Below are positions 10,491 to 18,339 of a stretch of 64,000 nucleotides of DNA, in pieces; the first letter of the stretch is position 1, and the number at the start of each line of letters is the position of its first letter. The notes beneath the pieces are model-generated. The model was not told where the DNA came from. It worked only from the letters and a program-made list of their open reading frames with translations, and did not search any database. The DNA is from Tenacibaculum sp. MAR_2010_89 (GTDB taxonomy: Bacteria; Bacteroidota; Bacteroidia; Flavobacteriales; Flavobacteriaceae). A program made the position numbers and the translations under genes. Location of the stretch: assembly GCF_900105985.1 (NCBI RefSeq), contig NZ_FNUB01000005.1, positions 2,914,001-2,978,000 of the forward strand, read 5' to 3'.

Positions 10491-11282
10491 CTATTTTTCA
10501 GCATAAACACCTAAGCTAATTACGGCATTATCACTTTCCTTAAATTTTTCGAGTTCTTCAGGACAGCATACATAATTTAATAACACCTCATCTGGCATAT
10601 CTACAATCCGTTCTTTTGTTATAGTAATATTTTTAAAGCCAGCGTCCTTTATTGCTTGTATATACTCTTCTTCCTTTAATGCTCCAGAAATACATCCCGC
10701 ATACATTTCAGCAGCTTCCATTATTCCTTTTGGCAAAGTTCCTCTTAAAACAATATCTGACATGCTAAAATGACTTCCTGGTTTTAAAACACGATATACT
10801 TCCTCATATGCTTTCTTTTTATCTGGAACTAAGTTTAATACACAGTTACTCACTGTAACATCAATACTATTATCTTTAAGAGGTAAATTTTCAATTTCTC
10901 CTAATATAAAATCGATATTAGTGTACTCAAGTTTTTGTTTATTCTCATTAGCTTTTTCGATCATTGCCTCCGTCATATCAACTCCTATTACATATCCAGA
11001 ATCTCCTACAAGCCTTCTAGCTACAAAAACATCATTTCCTGCACCAGAACCTAAATCTAAAACAGTATCACCTTCTTTTATTTTTGCATACTCAGTTGGA
11101 ATTCCACATCCTAATGCATAATCTGCATCAGCTTCATACCCTTCAACAGTTTCATAACTTTCACTTAATGTCCAATCTTGAGCTGGCGATCCACATGATG
11201 TTGGTCCACAACCACAACCTGCTCCAGAATTTGCAACCCTTGTATACGCTTCTTTTACGTGTTCTTTAATTTCTTGTGACAT
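10491..11282 (-). CDS. arsM: Arsenite S-adenosylmethionine methyltransferase ArsM
   Basis: A 263-aa class I SAM methyltransferase. The SAM loop is DLGSGAGND (about 76-84). The arsenic-binding cysteines characteristic of ArsM are present: LGCGIP (C59), SNCVLNL and AGCISGAL; the opening also has CGCG and a further Cys (23, 25, 30), and CC occurs near the C-terminus. ArsM methylates As(III) to methylated arsenicals that can leave the cell. It has its own ECF-type promoter 39 nt upstream and lies just after the sigma factor gene, so the sigma factor probably drives it. Confidence 0.92.
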   Translation of the reverse strand: MSQEIKEHVKEAYTRVANSGAGCGCGPTSCGSPAQDWTLSESYETVEGYEADADYALGCGIPTEYAKIKEGDTVLDLGSGAGNDVFVARRLVGDSGYVIGVDMTEAMIEKANENKQKLEYTNIDFILGEIENLPLKDNSIDVTVSNCVLNLVPDKKKAYEEVYRVLKPGSHFSMSDIVLRGTLPKGIMEAAEMYAGCISGALKEEEYIQAIKDAGFKNITITKERIVDMPDEVLLNYVCCPEELEKFKESDNAVISLGVYAEK

Positions 11283-11321
11283 ACTATATTTTATTTAAAG
11301 TGTTTTTATTTAATTTTCACT

Positions 11322-11350
11322 CTATAGACGTCAGCTAGAAAAAAGGACGC
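11322..11350 (-). promoter_or_regulatory. ECF-type promoter, copy B (before arsM)
   Basis: Minus strand: GCGTCC, six T, eight variable bases, CGTCTATAG. Same spacing as copies A and C; it ends 39 nt before the arsM ATG. Confidence 0.75.
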
Positions 11351-11359
11351 AAAAAATAG

Positions 11360-11905
11360 TTAATCACATTTTTTTTTACACTTTTTTTCCTTGTAATCAA
11401 TAACATCTCCATACACATCTGTAGAGATTATACAGCAATCTTCATAAGCAGACTTTAGCATTTCTCTTCCCCGTTGTACTCTTGATTTTGTTCCCGAATA
11501 TGAGATATTTAATAGTTTAGCAATTTCTTTCTGAGGTATATTTTCAATATCTGCTAAAATAATAGCCTGCTTATATTTATCAGGTAGTGAATTTATGAAT
11601 GGGCTTAAACAACTAGTTAACTCTGAAGTAAGAGTGTCTTCATGTAAATCTTCTGAATCTATATTATCAGAAGATTCATTGTACTTCAACTTTCTAAAGT
11701 GAGAAACTATTTCATTACGTGTAATTTGATAAATCCAAGCTATTAGTTTTTCTTTATTTTTCAAGGTTTCAAACTTTGTAAACACCTTTAAAAAAACATC
11801 TTGAACAATATCTTTTGTAAGCTCGGTATCTTTAACTTTTCCATTAACAAAATTAGTTAATCGATCATTCATCGTATTCCAAACATGTATAATTTCAGTA
11901 TTCAT
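11360..11905 (-). CDS. sigZ: ECF sigma factor of the SigZ type with Cys-rich C-terminal tail
   Basis: A 181-aa protein. Sigma region 2 runs from about 5 to 75 (DIVQDVFLKVF, then LIAWIYQITRNEIVSHFRK) and region 4 from about 100 to 152 (LPDKYKQAIILADIE, then QKEIAKLLNISYSGTKSRVQRG). The tail carries cysteines 157, 158, 176 and 180 around YGDVIDY, as in SigZ-like factors. No anti-sigma gene is adjacent, so the tail itself may sense metalloid or thiol stress (inference). A copy of the 29-bp promoter 27 nt upstream implies autoregulation, and two further copies precede its neighbours. Confidence 0.88.
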   Translation of the reverse strand: MNTEIIHVWNTMNDRLTNFVNGKVKDTELTKDIVQDVFLKVFTKFETLKNKEKLIAWIYQITRNEIVSHFRKLKYNESSDNIDSEDLHEDTLTSELTSCLSPFINSLPDKYKQAIILADIENIPQKEIAKLLNISYSGTKSRVQRGREMLKSAYEDCCIISTDVYGDVIDYKEKKCKKKCD

Positions 11906-11932
11906 AATTACAAAAATAAATCTTTGATTTAT

Positions 11933-11961
11933 TTATAGACGCGGAGGCTAAAAAAAGACGC
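11933..11961 (-). promoter_or_regulatory. ECF-type promoter, copy C (before the sigma gene itself)
   Basis: Minus strand: GCGTC, seven T, seven variable bases, then CGCGTCTATAA, aligned base for base with copies A and B. It ends 27 nt before the sigma factor ATG, suggesting positive autoregulation. Confidence 0.75.
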
Positions 11962-12021
11962 AGCTTTTTTTATTACTTATTTTACTTTGTAAAACATTTA
12001 CTCTACTAAAACAAAACAATT

Positions 12022-13095
12022 CTAGTTATAAATGATCTCAATATTACTTGTTAATGGATAACTTTGACAACTTAGTACATAACCATTTTCTACTTCTTGT
12101 TCTGTTAATGCTAAATTTTTTAACATAGCTACTTTTCCTTTAATTACTTTACATTTACAAGTAGCACAAACCCCTCCTTCACATGAGTATGGTGGTGAAT
12201 AATTTTCATCTAACAAGGCTCTTAAAACAGTTTTTCCTTTAGGAATAATAATTTCATTTTTTTCACCTTTTAAATTAACTATTAAGTTAGCTTCTGTAGT
12301 AGTTTCTATTTCGTTATTCATAATTGCTCCTCCAAAACTTTCAATAAATATTCTATTGAAAGGAACATCCATACCCTCTAACGTTTTTACAGTATTATCT
12401 ATCATTTTTCCAGGACCACAAACATAATATTCAGTATTTTGTGCATAAGGTGGGTATGTATTTATAAACCAATTTATACATGTAGCATCGACTCTTCCTT
12501 TTCTATAAGTTTTATCAGATACTTTCCATAAATCACTCCAACTACTTTTTGGTCTACTTAATGTTTGTATTAATACAAATCTATTTTTATATTTTTCTTC
12601 AAGTAATTTTAACTCTTCTCGAAACATAATAGTTTCTTGATTTGTATTACCATATATCATATATACATAGCTCCTTTCTTCTGTATGCAATACCGTTTTT
12701 AAAATAGAAATAATAGGTGTAATTCCACTACCTGCCGCAAATAAATAATATGTTTTATAATTATCTTTATTCACCTTTGCTAAAAAATATCCTTCAGGAG
12801 GTAAAACTTCTACATAGTCTCCTTTTTTAAGAGTATCATTTATATGGTTTGAAACCAAACCATCCTTAACACGTTTTATACAAATTTGTAAATACTCACT
12901 AATAAAAGGCGAGCTACATAATGAATATGAACGACGAATTTGCTGTCCTTTTAGATTAAATTGTAACGTAATATATTGTCCTGGATCATATTTAAACACA
13001 CTATATAATTCATTTGGTATTTTGAAAGTAATTAAAACTGAATTTTTAGTTTCTTCTTTCAAGTCGATAATTTTTAATGAATACACTTTACCCAT
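12022..13095 (-). CDS. FAD/NAD(P) and [2Fe-2S] reductase component of a Rieske oxygenase
   Basis: A 357-aa protein with three domains in order: FAD binding (RRSYSLCSS, about 53-61), NAD(P) binding (AAGSGITPIISIL, about 120-132; YYVCGPGKMID, about 222-232), and a C-terminal plant-type [2Fe-2S] ferredoxin (CEGGVCATCKC, with the last cysteine in LSCQSYP). This PaaE/class IA-like layout moves electrons from NAD(P)H to a Rieske oxygenase. The oxygenase gene lies immediately upstream in the same operon, 9 bp apart, so the pair should form one enzyme system. Confidence 0.88.
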   Translation of the reverse strand: MGKVYSLKIIDLKEETKNSVLITFKIPNELYSVFKYDPGQYITLQFNLKGQQIRRSYSLCSSPFISEYLQICIKRVKDGLVSNHINDTLKKGDYVEVLPPEGYFLAKVNKDNYKTYYLFAAGSGITPIISILKTVLHTEERSYVYMIYGNTNQETIMFREELKLLEEKYKNRFVLIQTLSRPKSSWSDLWKVSDKTYRKGRVDATCINWFINTYPPYAQNTEYYVCGPGKMIDNTVKTLEGMDVPFNRIFIESFGGAIMNNEIETTTEANLIVNLKGEKNEIIIPKGKTVLRALLDENYSPPYSCEGGVCATCKCKVIKGKVAMLKNLALTEQEVENGYVLSCQSYPLTSNIEIIYN

Positions 13096-13104
13096 AATAC
13101 GTTT

Positions 13105-14322
13105 TTAAACATTTGCTCCGTGATTATTCATCCATTTCTTAACCTCTTCTTGAAAACGCATAACTGCATATTCTCCTCTTTTGGCCCTTGCTCCTAAACT
13201 AAACATTGGCGATTTTAAAGATTTTTGCTGTTGCTCACAAGCATATACGTCTTCTTTCATAAAATCTCCAGAAGCCATTGGATCGCTTGGATCTCCTTCG
13301 TACTTCCCTTTATTTCCATATTTTAACCAAACTTTGCTCATGGAAGACCTAGTATATTGTTTGGTAAACTCCCATTCACTAGCATTTTCCATTTTAGATC
13401 TAATTACAACCAATGTTTTATCTGCAGCTAATGGTATTGCATGAAAAGTATTCCATGCTGCTTCCCCTTCAGTAATTCCTATATTAGGGAACAACCAAGG
13501 CACATAAGCTCCAATTTTTTCTCTTGGCACACTACTTATTAATGGCTGTGGTGATGCATTATCTACATCTGCTAAATACTCTGTAACCAAAGGTTCATAA
13601 AACCAATAATGGGGTCCTTTCCAACCAAATTCTGCTTTTGCATGGTCATACATATTTAGTGTTCCTTCATGTAAATGAGCCAAATGGTAGTGATCTATAT
13701 AGTTTTCAACAATAATTTTCCAGTTTGCATGTATCTCTTTAGTGTAAAATGCCTCCCCTTCTTTTTCTTGATACTCTACTAATTCTTCAGGTATATGTGG
13801 CCCTAAATATGGTGTTACTTCTCCAAAAAACTCTAGTATATTCTGAGCATTCTTTTCTGGATGTACAAATAACATTCCTTTAAAAATATCAACTGAAGCT
13901 TCATGCAAATTCAAATCACATTCATGTAACTTTTTAGAGCATAAATATGGAAACTCCTCTTCTTTTTTAGGTACACTAATTAATTTCCCTTCTAAATCAT
14001 ATGTCCAATCATGATACGGACAAGTAATTGCTTTTTGATTTTCTCCTACTGCACGTAAAAGTTGTGTACCTCTATGACGACACATATTATGAAAAGCTCT
14101 GAGTCGATGGTCTCGACCTTTAACTATGAAAATATTATTTAATCCAGCTTGAACAGCAATGTAATCTCCCGGATTTGCCACATCTTCTACCAAACCTGCA
14201 AATTGCCATGTAGTACTAAATAAAGTTTTCATTTCTAAATCAAACCACTCTTTAGATGTATAAGCTTCTACAGGTAATACATGCATCATTTTCTTTTGTT
14301 GTGAATCCATACTTCTACTCAT
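13105..14322 (-). CDS. Rieske non-haem iron oxygenase, alpha subunit
   Basis: About 405 aa. The Rieske cluster is CRHRG followed by CPYHDW (Cys-x-His-x17-Cys-x2-His type). The mononuclear iron ligands sit in NYIDHYHLAHLHEG. The homotrimeric alpha-only plan plus a PaaE-like reductase resembles glycine betaine, carnitine and stachydrine demethylating oxygenases; the substrate cannot be told from sequence. Start: an ATG at 14358 is in frame but overlaps the preceding gene by 35 nt. I prefer the ATG at 14320-14322, one base past that gene's stop, giving a protein that begins MSRSMDSQQ. Confidence 0.87.
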   Translation of the reverse strand: MSRSMDSQQKKMMHVLPVEAYTSKEWFDLEMKTLFSTTWQFAGLVEDVANPGDYIAVQAGLNNIFIVKGRDHRLRAFHNMCRHRGTQLLRAVGENQKAITCPYHDWTYDLEGKLISVPKKEEEFPYLCSKKLHECDLNLHEASVDIFKGMLFVHPEKNAQNILEFFGEVTPYLGPHIPEELVEYQEKEGEAFYTKEIHANWKIIVENYIDHYHLAHLHEGTLNMYDHAKAEFGWKGPHYWFYEPLVTEYLADVDNASPQPLISSVPREKIGAYVPWLFPNIGITEGEAAWNTFHAIPLAADKTLVVIRSKMENASEWEFTKQYTRSSMSKVWLKYGNKGKYEGDPSDPMASGDFMKEDVYACEQQQKSLKSPMFSLGARAKRGEYAVMRFQEEVKKWMNNHGANV

Positions 14323-14323
14323 A

Positions 14324-14713
14324 TTATTTATTGATAACCCTTCTCCAAACCTCTTCATAAGGTTCTCCTTCTACCGTCATTAATACCTTTAGTATATCTT
14401 TATTTTTTAACGTAATAACAACTTCATAATAAGTTCCTCCTGGTAAATACATTTTCCCTTTTATATACTTTTTTCCTTTTCTTTCAACTCCTGTTAAAAA
14501 ATAGTCCTCTTTTTTATTATTTCCTTTATATGTTTCTTTTCCGTCATTGTAGTAATGAATTTTTCCAAAGAATTTTCCTTTATACTTAACAACTTCATAC
14601 ACTGCTTCGTAATAGTCATTTTTCACTTTCCAAGTGCCTATAATTTCATCACTACTTTGAGCACACGAAACACAAGCAATTGAGAACACTAAAATTATTA
14701 ATAGCTGTTTCAT
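14324..14713 (-). CDS. DUF2147 lipoprotein
   Basis: A 129-aa protein with a lipoprotein-type signal (hydrophobic stretch then ACVSC) and a small beta-rich domain of the DUF2147 type (IIGTWKV, GKIHYYNDGK, EEVWRR). The family is envelope-located and of unknown function. It has a divergent paralogue about 0.8 kb away at 15516-15893 with the same GTWKV opening and YYNDD motif. Confidence 0.78.
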   Translation of the reverse strand: MKQLLIILVFSIACVSCAQSSDEIIGTWKVKNDYYEAVYEVVKYKGKFFGKIHYYNDGKETYKGNNKKEDYFLTGVERKGKKYIKGKMYLPGGTYYEVVITLKNKDILKVLMTVEGEPYEEVWRRVINK

Positions 14714-14787
14714 TTTTTTAAATTTTATAAAATAATTACACCTTATAAGTCCTATAAAATATTTTCTGCTTATTAAAAATACTTTTG

Positions 14788-15048
14788 CTAGTAATACTCA
14801 CTATAATCTATAAACAAAGTAGATAATGAATATATTGACATTAACACCCAACTACTAATAATTACCCAATAAAGCACTGTATTTTCTTTTTTTGATATAG
14901 GCTCAATAAAATAAGTTATTCCTGTAAATAGATCTGGAATCACCCAAAACAGGAATAAAATTCCCCATGCCCATTCCCAATTCATTAGTAAAGCGACGTA
15001 CATTAAAATTAATGCTGCTATTGATCGCCATTTAAAAGATTGTTTCAT
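14788..15048 (-). CDS. Small membrane protein, unknown
   Basis: An 86-aa protein if started at MKQSFKWRS. The in-frame upstream ATG at 15087 would overlap the DUF6787 gene. Two to three hydrophobic helices (IAALILMYVALLMNW, WGILFLFWVIPDLFTGI, VLYWVIISSWVLMSIY). It is the partner gene downstream of DUF6787, 22 bp apart, and probably co-transcribed. No function can be assigned. Confidence 0.7.
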   Translation of the reverse strand: MKQSFKWRSIAALILMYVALLMNWEWAWGILFLFWVIPDLFTGITYFIEPISKKENTVLYWVIISSWVLMSIYSLSTLFIDYSEYY

Positions 15049-15070
15049 TCTTAAATATAAAAAAGAAATT

Positions 15071-15364
15071 TTAAATTGAGATACCAAATCTTCTTAACAT
15101 CTTCTTTTCTAGACTCCAAAAAAAACTAAATTGCCCGAAACCCCAACCGAATAACACTAAAAAAACTTGATAAAACACAAAGCTTGAAATCACAAAAAGT
15201 GGATAATAGATAAACGGGTTAAAATTATCTAAAGTAATTCCTAATAACTTTAAAACTGGTCTTCCAATGGCTATAGATGATGAGCCTGTAATTGAAAAAA
15301 CTATACATATTATCATTAAATCTTTTGGTGTTTCTACATTCCAACATACCATTAATTTTTTCAT
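15071..15364 (-). CDS. DUF6787 family small membrane protein
   Basis: A 97-aa protein if started at MKKLMVCWN; the longer frame from 15394 adds ten residues with no family support. Two membrane helices with the family phrases FSITGSSSIAIGRP, LFGWGFGQF and a basic end LEKKMLRRFGI. DUF6787 is widespread in Flavobacteriia and of unknown function. The start lies close to two FNR-like boxes (15412-15460), which may control it and the divergent gene. Confidence 0.8.
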   Translation of the reverse strand: MKKLMVCWNVETPKDLMIICIVFSITGSSSIAIGRPVLKLLGITLDNFNPFIYYPLFVISSFVFYQVFLVLFGWGFGQFSFFWSLEKKMLRRFGISI

Positions 15365-15411
15365 CTTAAATAAATTTGGTTCAAAATTATACAATAGTCA
15401 TTTGTTTTATT

Positions 15412-15460
15412 TTGACTTATATCAAAAACGCTTCTTTGTGATGATTTTGACATAAGTCAA
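15412..15460. promoter_or_regulatory. Pair of FNR/CRP-like palindromes between divergent genes
   Basis: Box 1 (15412-15425) is TTGAC-TTAT-ATCAA and box 2 (15447-15460) is TTGAC-ATAA-GTCAA, a perfect 5-4-5 palindrome. Both resemble the FNR consensus TTGAT-N4-ATCAA. Centres are 35 bp apart. They lie between the divergent starts at 15364 (-) and 15516 (+), and a Crp/Fnr regulator is encoded at 19252-19812. Confidence 0.65.
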
Positions 15461-15515
15461 AATTATTGTTTAGAAAGCTTCCCAATTTTGCCTTCGTAAT
15501 TATTAAGCATTAAAA

Positions 15516-15893
15516 ATGAAAAAATCTCTAGTTGGTGTATTCCTTTTTTTAATTAGCTGTTCTTCTCAAATTGATCATCGAGTTTTAGGTACCTGGAAAG
15601 TTCAAAGTACTTTTTATAAAGCTATTTATAAGATAGAAAAACAGCATACAAAACTTATAGGTAAAGTTCTTTACTATAATGATGACACTACTATACTAAA
15701 AAAAACAAACACTGATAAAGATATTTTTTTAAAAAACTTAGAATATAAAAATGAGGTATATGTTGATGCTATTTCTGGTGCTACAAAAACTAATTCTAAA
15801 AATTTAAAAATTAAAGTTAAACACAAGGATACATTAGAAGTTACTAGCTATATAAGTAATAAGCCTCTAGTTGAAATTTGGATACGAAAATAA
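15516..15893 (+). CDS. DUF2147-like lipoprotein (paralogue of 14324-14713)
   Basis: A 125-aa protein with a lipobox (LISC, Cys15) and the same beta-rich plan as the DUF2147 protein encoded divergently nearby (LGTWKVQSTFYKAIYKI, GKVLYYNDD, LVEIWIRK). The two differ over most of their length, so the duplication is old. First gene after the FNR-like boxes; the next gene starts 17 bp downstream. Confidence 0.72.
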   Translation: MKKSLVGVFLFLISCSSQIDHRVLGTWKVQSTFYKAIYKIEKQHTKLIGKVLYYNDDTTILKKTNTDKDIFLKNLEYKNEVYVDAISGATKTNSKNLKIKVKHKDTLEVTSYISNKPLVEIWIRK

Positions 15894-15909
15894 TACTAAA
15901 CAATAAATT

Positions 15910-17061
15910 ATGAAAAAAAGACACATTCTTTTTGGGATACTAATAACTCTTTCTCTTACAAATTGTGAAGATGGAATTAGAGATATAACTGGAGGAGGAA
16001 CAGCAACACCAAATCCAGATCCATTAACAGAAGTTATCCCTACAAATATTAATACCGATGGATTTGACTTTCTTGAAAAAATGCAAGGCCATTGGGTAGG
16101 TAGTAATCGAGTTATTGCTGATGATTATCCCTGGTTTGGCTGGGATTATAGAGCTATTTCTAAATCACATATACACGGTATTCATGAAGGTGGTTCATTA
16201 GGTAACTTATTTACTTCTTTTTTTGTAACCAACTATAAAGGTACTAGAACAATAATGGCACGTAATGGAGGACTATTAAGTGGTATTTATAGAACAAGTT
16301 ATTTTGTATTAGATAAGGTTGAAAATAGAAATACTGAAGGGAAATACTATCGTTTTGTAGATGCTATTGGTAGTAAAAATATTATGTACTTTGAGTTACG
16401 TTTTAAAAACGACAGCTTATACTTTAACTCTTATACTAGCAATTTAGGGAATCGAATTCCATCTCGCCATATGACTTTTAAAGGAAAAAAAATGCATATT
16501 GAATTAGCACAAACGGCGGCTAATGCTACTAATTTCCCTCAAAATATTATTGATACTGGTTTAGATTTTAAAAACGGGTTTAAACCTGAAAATCTATACG
16601 TAGAACAAGGAGGAGAAAGTGCAAAATCGGCAACATTCTTAGCGCAACAAACAAATAATAATGTATATGAATTAGCACCACAATCTGGAGATCCATATCA
16701 AATAACTAACCATCCTAGATTAGGTACGTTAACTGTGAATTTAACAAGAAACAGTCAAATTAGTGAAACTGACTTGTTAGTGTATCTATCTAGAGACCCT
16801 TTAACAAATGCTAACGGCTATTTAACCACCAACATGAATGCTTATAACACATTACTACATTTTCCAAGTTTAGAAAATAAAGAAAATGATTTTTTATTTA
16901 CATACCTGCATCCTGGAGAGTATTACTTAACTGTTATTGCTGATAAAAATGATGACGGAAGTCCAAATCAAGGAGATATTTTAAGTATTAGTAAAAAAGT
17001 TACAATACTTCCTTTAGAAAATAAAATTGAAAACGTAACCAATATTGATGTTCAAAATTAA
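15910..17061 (+). CDS. Large lipoprotein of unknown function
   Basis: A 383-aa protein with a lipoprotein-like signal (SLTNCEDG), a Gly/Pro-rich linker (about 28-45), and a beta-rich domain opening with FLEKMQGHWVGSN. This is reminiscent of lipocalin/nitrobindin-like heads and includes several His and Trp residues (HIHGIHEGG). The C-terminal part (about 270-375) looks like a beta-sandwich with TYLHPGEYYLTVIADKND, as in pre-peptidase or Ig-like accessory domains. I do not recognise the family. Neighbours (cytochrome c, YceI, DUF5777) place it in an envelope redox-linked set. Confidence 0.75.
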   Translation: MKKRHILFGILITLSLTNCEDGIRDITGGGTATPNPDPLTEVIPTNINTDGFDFLEKMQGHWVGSNRVIADDYPWFGWDYRAISKSHIHGIHEGGSLGNLFTSFFVTNYKGTRTIMARNGGLLSGIYRTSYFVLDKVENRNTEGKYYRFVDAIGSKNIMYFELRFKNDSLYFNSYTSNLGNRIPSRHMTFKGKKMHIELAQTAANATNFPQNIIDTGLDFKNGFKPENLYVEQGGESAKSATFLAQQTNNNVYELAPQSGDPYQITNHPRLGTLTVNLTRNSQISETDLLVYLSRDPLTNANGYLTTNMNAYNTLLHFPSLENKENDFLFTYLHPGEYYLTVIADKNDDGSPNQGDILSISKKVTILPLENKIENVTNIDVQN

Positions 17062-17065
17062 AAAT

Positions 17066-17407
17066 ATGAAAAAAATAGTATCTCTATTAATCATAACTAT
17101 AATGATGATTAGTTGTACAACTGCAGAAATTCCTTTAGCTGGGCAAGTTCCCATTACAAGAAACATAACTTATACACAAGATATACAACCCATTATATTT
17201 AATAACTGTTTAACCTGTCATAGTTCAGTAAATCCAAGAAACGGATTAATCTTAGAAACCTTTATTCAAGTAAAAAATTCAGCTCAAAATGGAACTTTAA
17301 TAGCACGAATGAACGATGCTGCTAATCCTATGCCACAAAGTGGTCTTTTAACAGCAGATAAAAGAGCACTAATTGATAAATGGAGAACCGATGGTTATTT
17401 AGAATAA
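17066..17407 (+). CDS. Mono-haem cytochrome c lipoprotein
   Basis: A 113-aa protein starting at MKKIVSLL; upstream in-frame TTG and ATG codons overlap the preceding stop. Lipobox MISC (Cys17), then a haem attachment site CLTCH (48-52) in NNCLTCHSS, and a methionine-rich stretch (ARMNDAANPMPQSG) that can supply the distal ligand. The ending ALIDKWRTDGY is typical of short cytochrome c domains. Probably outer-leaflet or periplasmic electron carrier. Confidence 0.85.
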   Translation: MKKIVSLLIITIMMISCTTAEIPLAGQVPITRNITYTQDIQPIIFNNCLTCHSSVNPRNGLILETFIQVKNSAQNGTLIARMNDAANPMPQSGLLTADKRALIDKWRTDGYLE

Positions 17408-17435
17408 TAAAAACATCCCTAAAACATACTCTAAC

Positions 17436-17978
17436 ATGAGAAACCTAATCATACTTACAATTGTATTAATAAGTCAAACTATTAATGCTCAAAAGTACTT
17501 TACAAGAACTGGAAAAACAGATTTTAAGGCTTCAGTTGATGCTTTTGAACCTGTAGAAGCTTCGAACAATAGTACTACAGCAATTTTAAAAATAAACACA
17601 GGAGACTTTGCCGCTCAGCTATTTATTAATGCTTTTAATTTTAAAGTTGCCTTAATGCAAGAGCATTTTAATGAAAATTATATGGATAGTGACACGTATC
17701 CGAAAGCTATATTTAGAGGAAAAATAGAAAAATTCTCTTTAAATAAATTAAGTACAAAAAAAGAATTTTTGTTAAATGGAACAATAGAAATCCGTGGAAT
17801 TAAAAAAGAAATTAACACACTTGTAACCGCCATTTATAAGGAACATAAAATTTTAATAAAAGGTAACTTTTCTATTACCCCTCAAGATTTTGAAATTAAA
17901 ATACCTAGTGTTGTTAGAAAAAAAATTGCCCAACAAATAAACATTATAATTAATTATGAGTTGGTTGAAAAAAAATAA
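17436..17978 (+). CDS. YceI-family periplasmic protein
   Basis: A 180-aa protein with a signal peptide (ends near TINAQ) and the YceI lipocalin-like fold signature: HFNENYMDSDTYPKAIFRG followed by LNGTIEIRGIKKEI. YceI proteins bind polyisoprenoid-type lipids or related ligands in the periplasm. The gene lies in the cytochrome/DUF5777 cluster and overlaps the following OB-fold gene by 23 bp. Confidence 0.87.
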   Translation: MRNLIILTIVLISQTINAQKYFTRTGKTDFKASVDAFEPVEASNNSTTAILKINTGDFAAQLFINAFNFKVALMQEHFNENYMDSDTYPKAIFRGKIEKFSLNKLSTKKEFLLNGTIEIRGIKKEINTLVTAIYKEHKILIKGNFSITPQDFEIKIPSVVRKKIAQQINIIINYELVEKK

Positions 17979-18339
17979 ATTAATAGTAGTACTATTCTTT
18001 ATTGCTTTGTGTGGATTTACTTCTTATAAATACATTTATAAACCACATAAAACTATTGAAAGTTTGACACCAAATTTTAAAGGAAGCTCATTATTTTTTT
18101 TACAAAAAGCTAACAAAAACTTTAACCACTGGAATTCAAAAATAGCTGTATTAACTGGTTAAGTAAGTTCTATTGATAAAGAAGGAATTACATTAAATGA
18201 TAAAATATATTGTCAATTTAAAAATCCAAAAGAAGCTGCTCTTATAAAAGAAAATCAAGTTGTACGAATCAAAGGTCGTGTTATAGGATACGATAATTTA
18301 TTAGACGAATTAAAACTAAATCAATGCATACTAAAATAA
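17956..18339 (+). pseudogene. OB-fold tRNA_anti-like protein broken by an in-frame stop
   Basis: The frame begins MSWLKKNKLIVVLFFIAL (membrane anchor), runs to VLTG and meets TAA at 18160-18162. It then continues in the same frame to a stop at 18337-18339 with VSSIDKEGITLNDKIYCQF, VVRIKGRVIGYD and LDELKLNQCILK, the conserved half of the tRNA_anti-like OB fold. The intact gene would encode about 127 aa. A single substitution (for example from AAA or GAA) explains the break; an assembly error is possible. The flanking genes are intact, and the next gene overlaps its 3' end by 16 bp. Confidence 0.8.
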
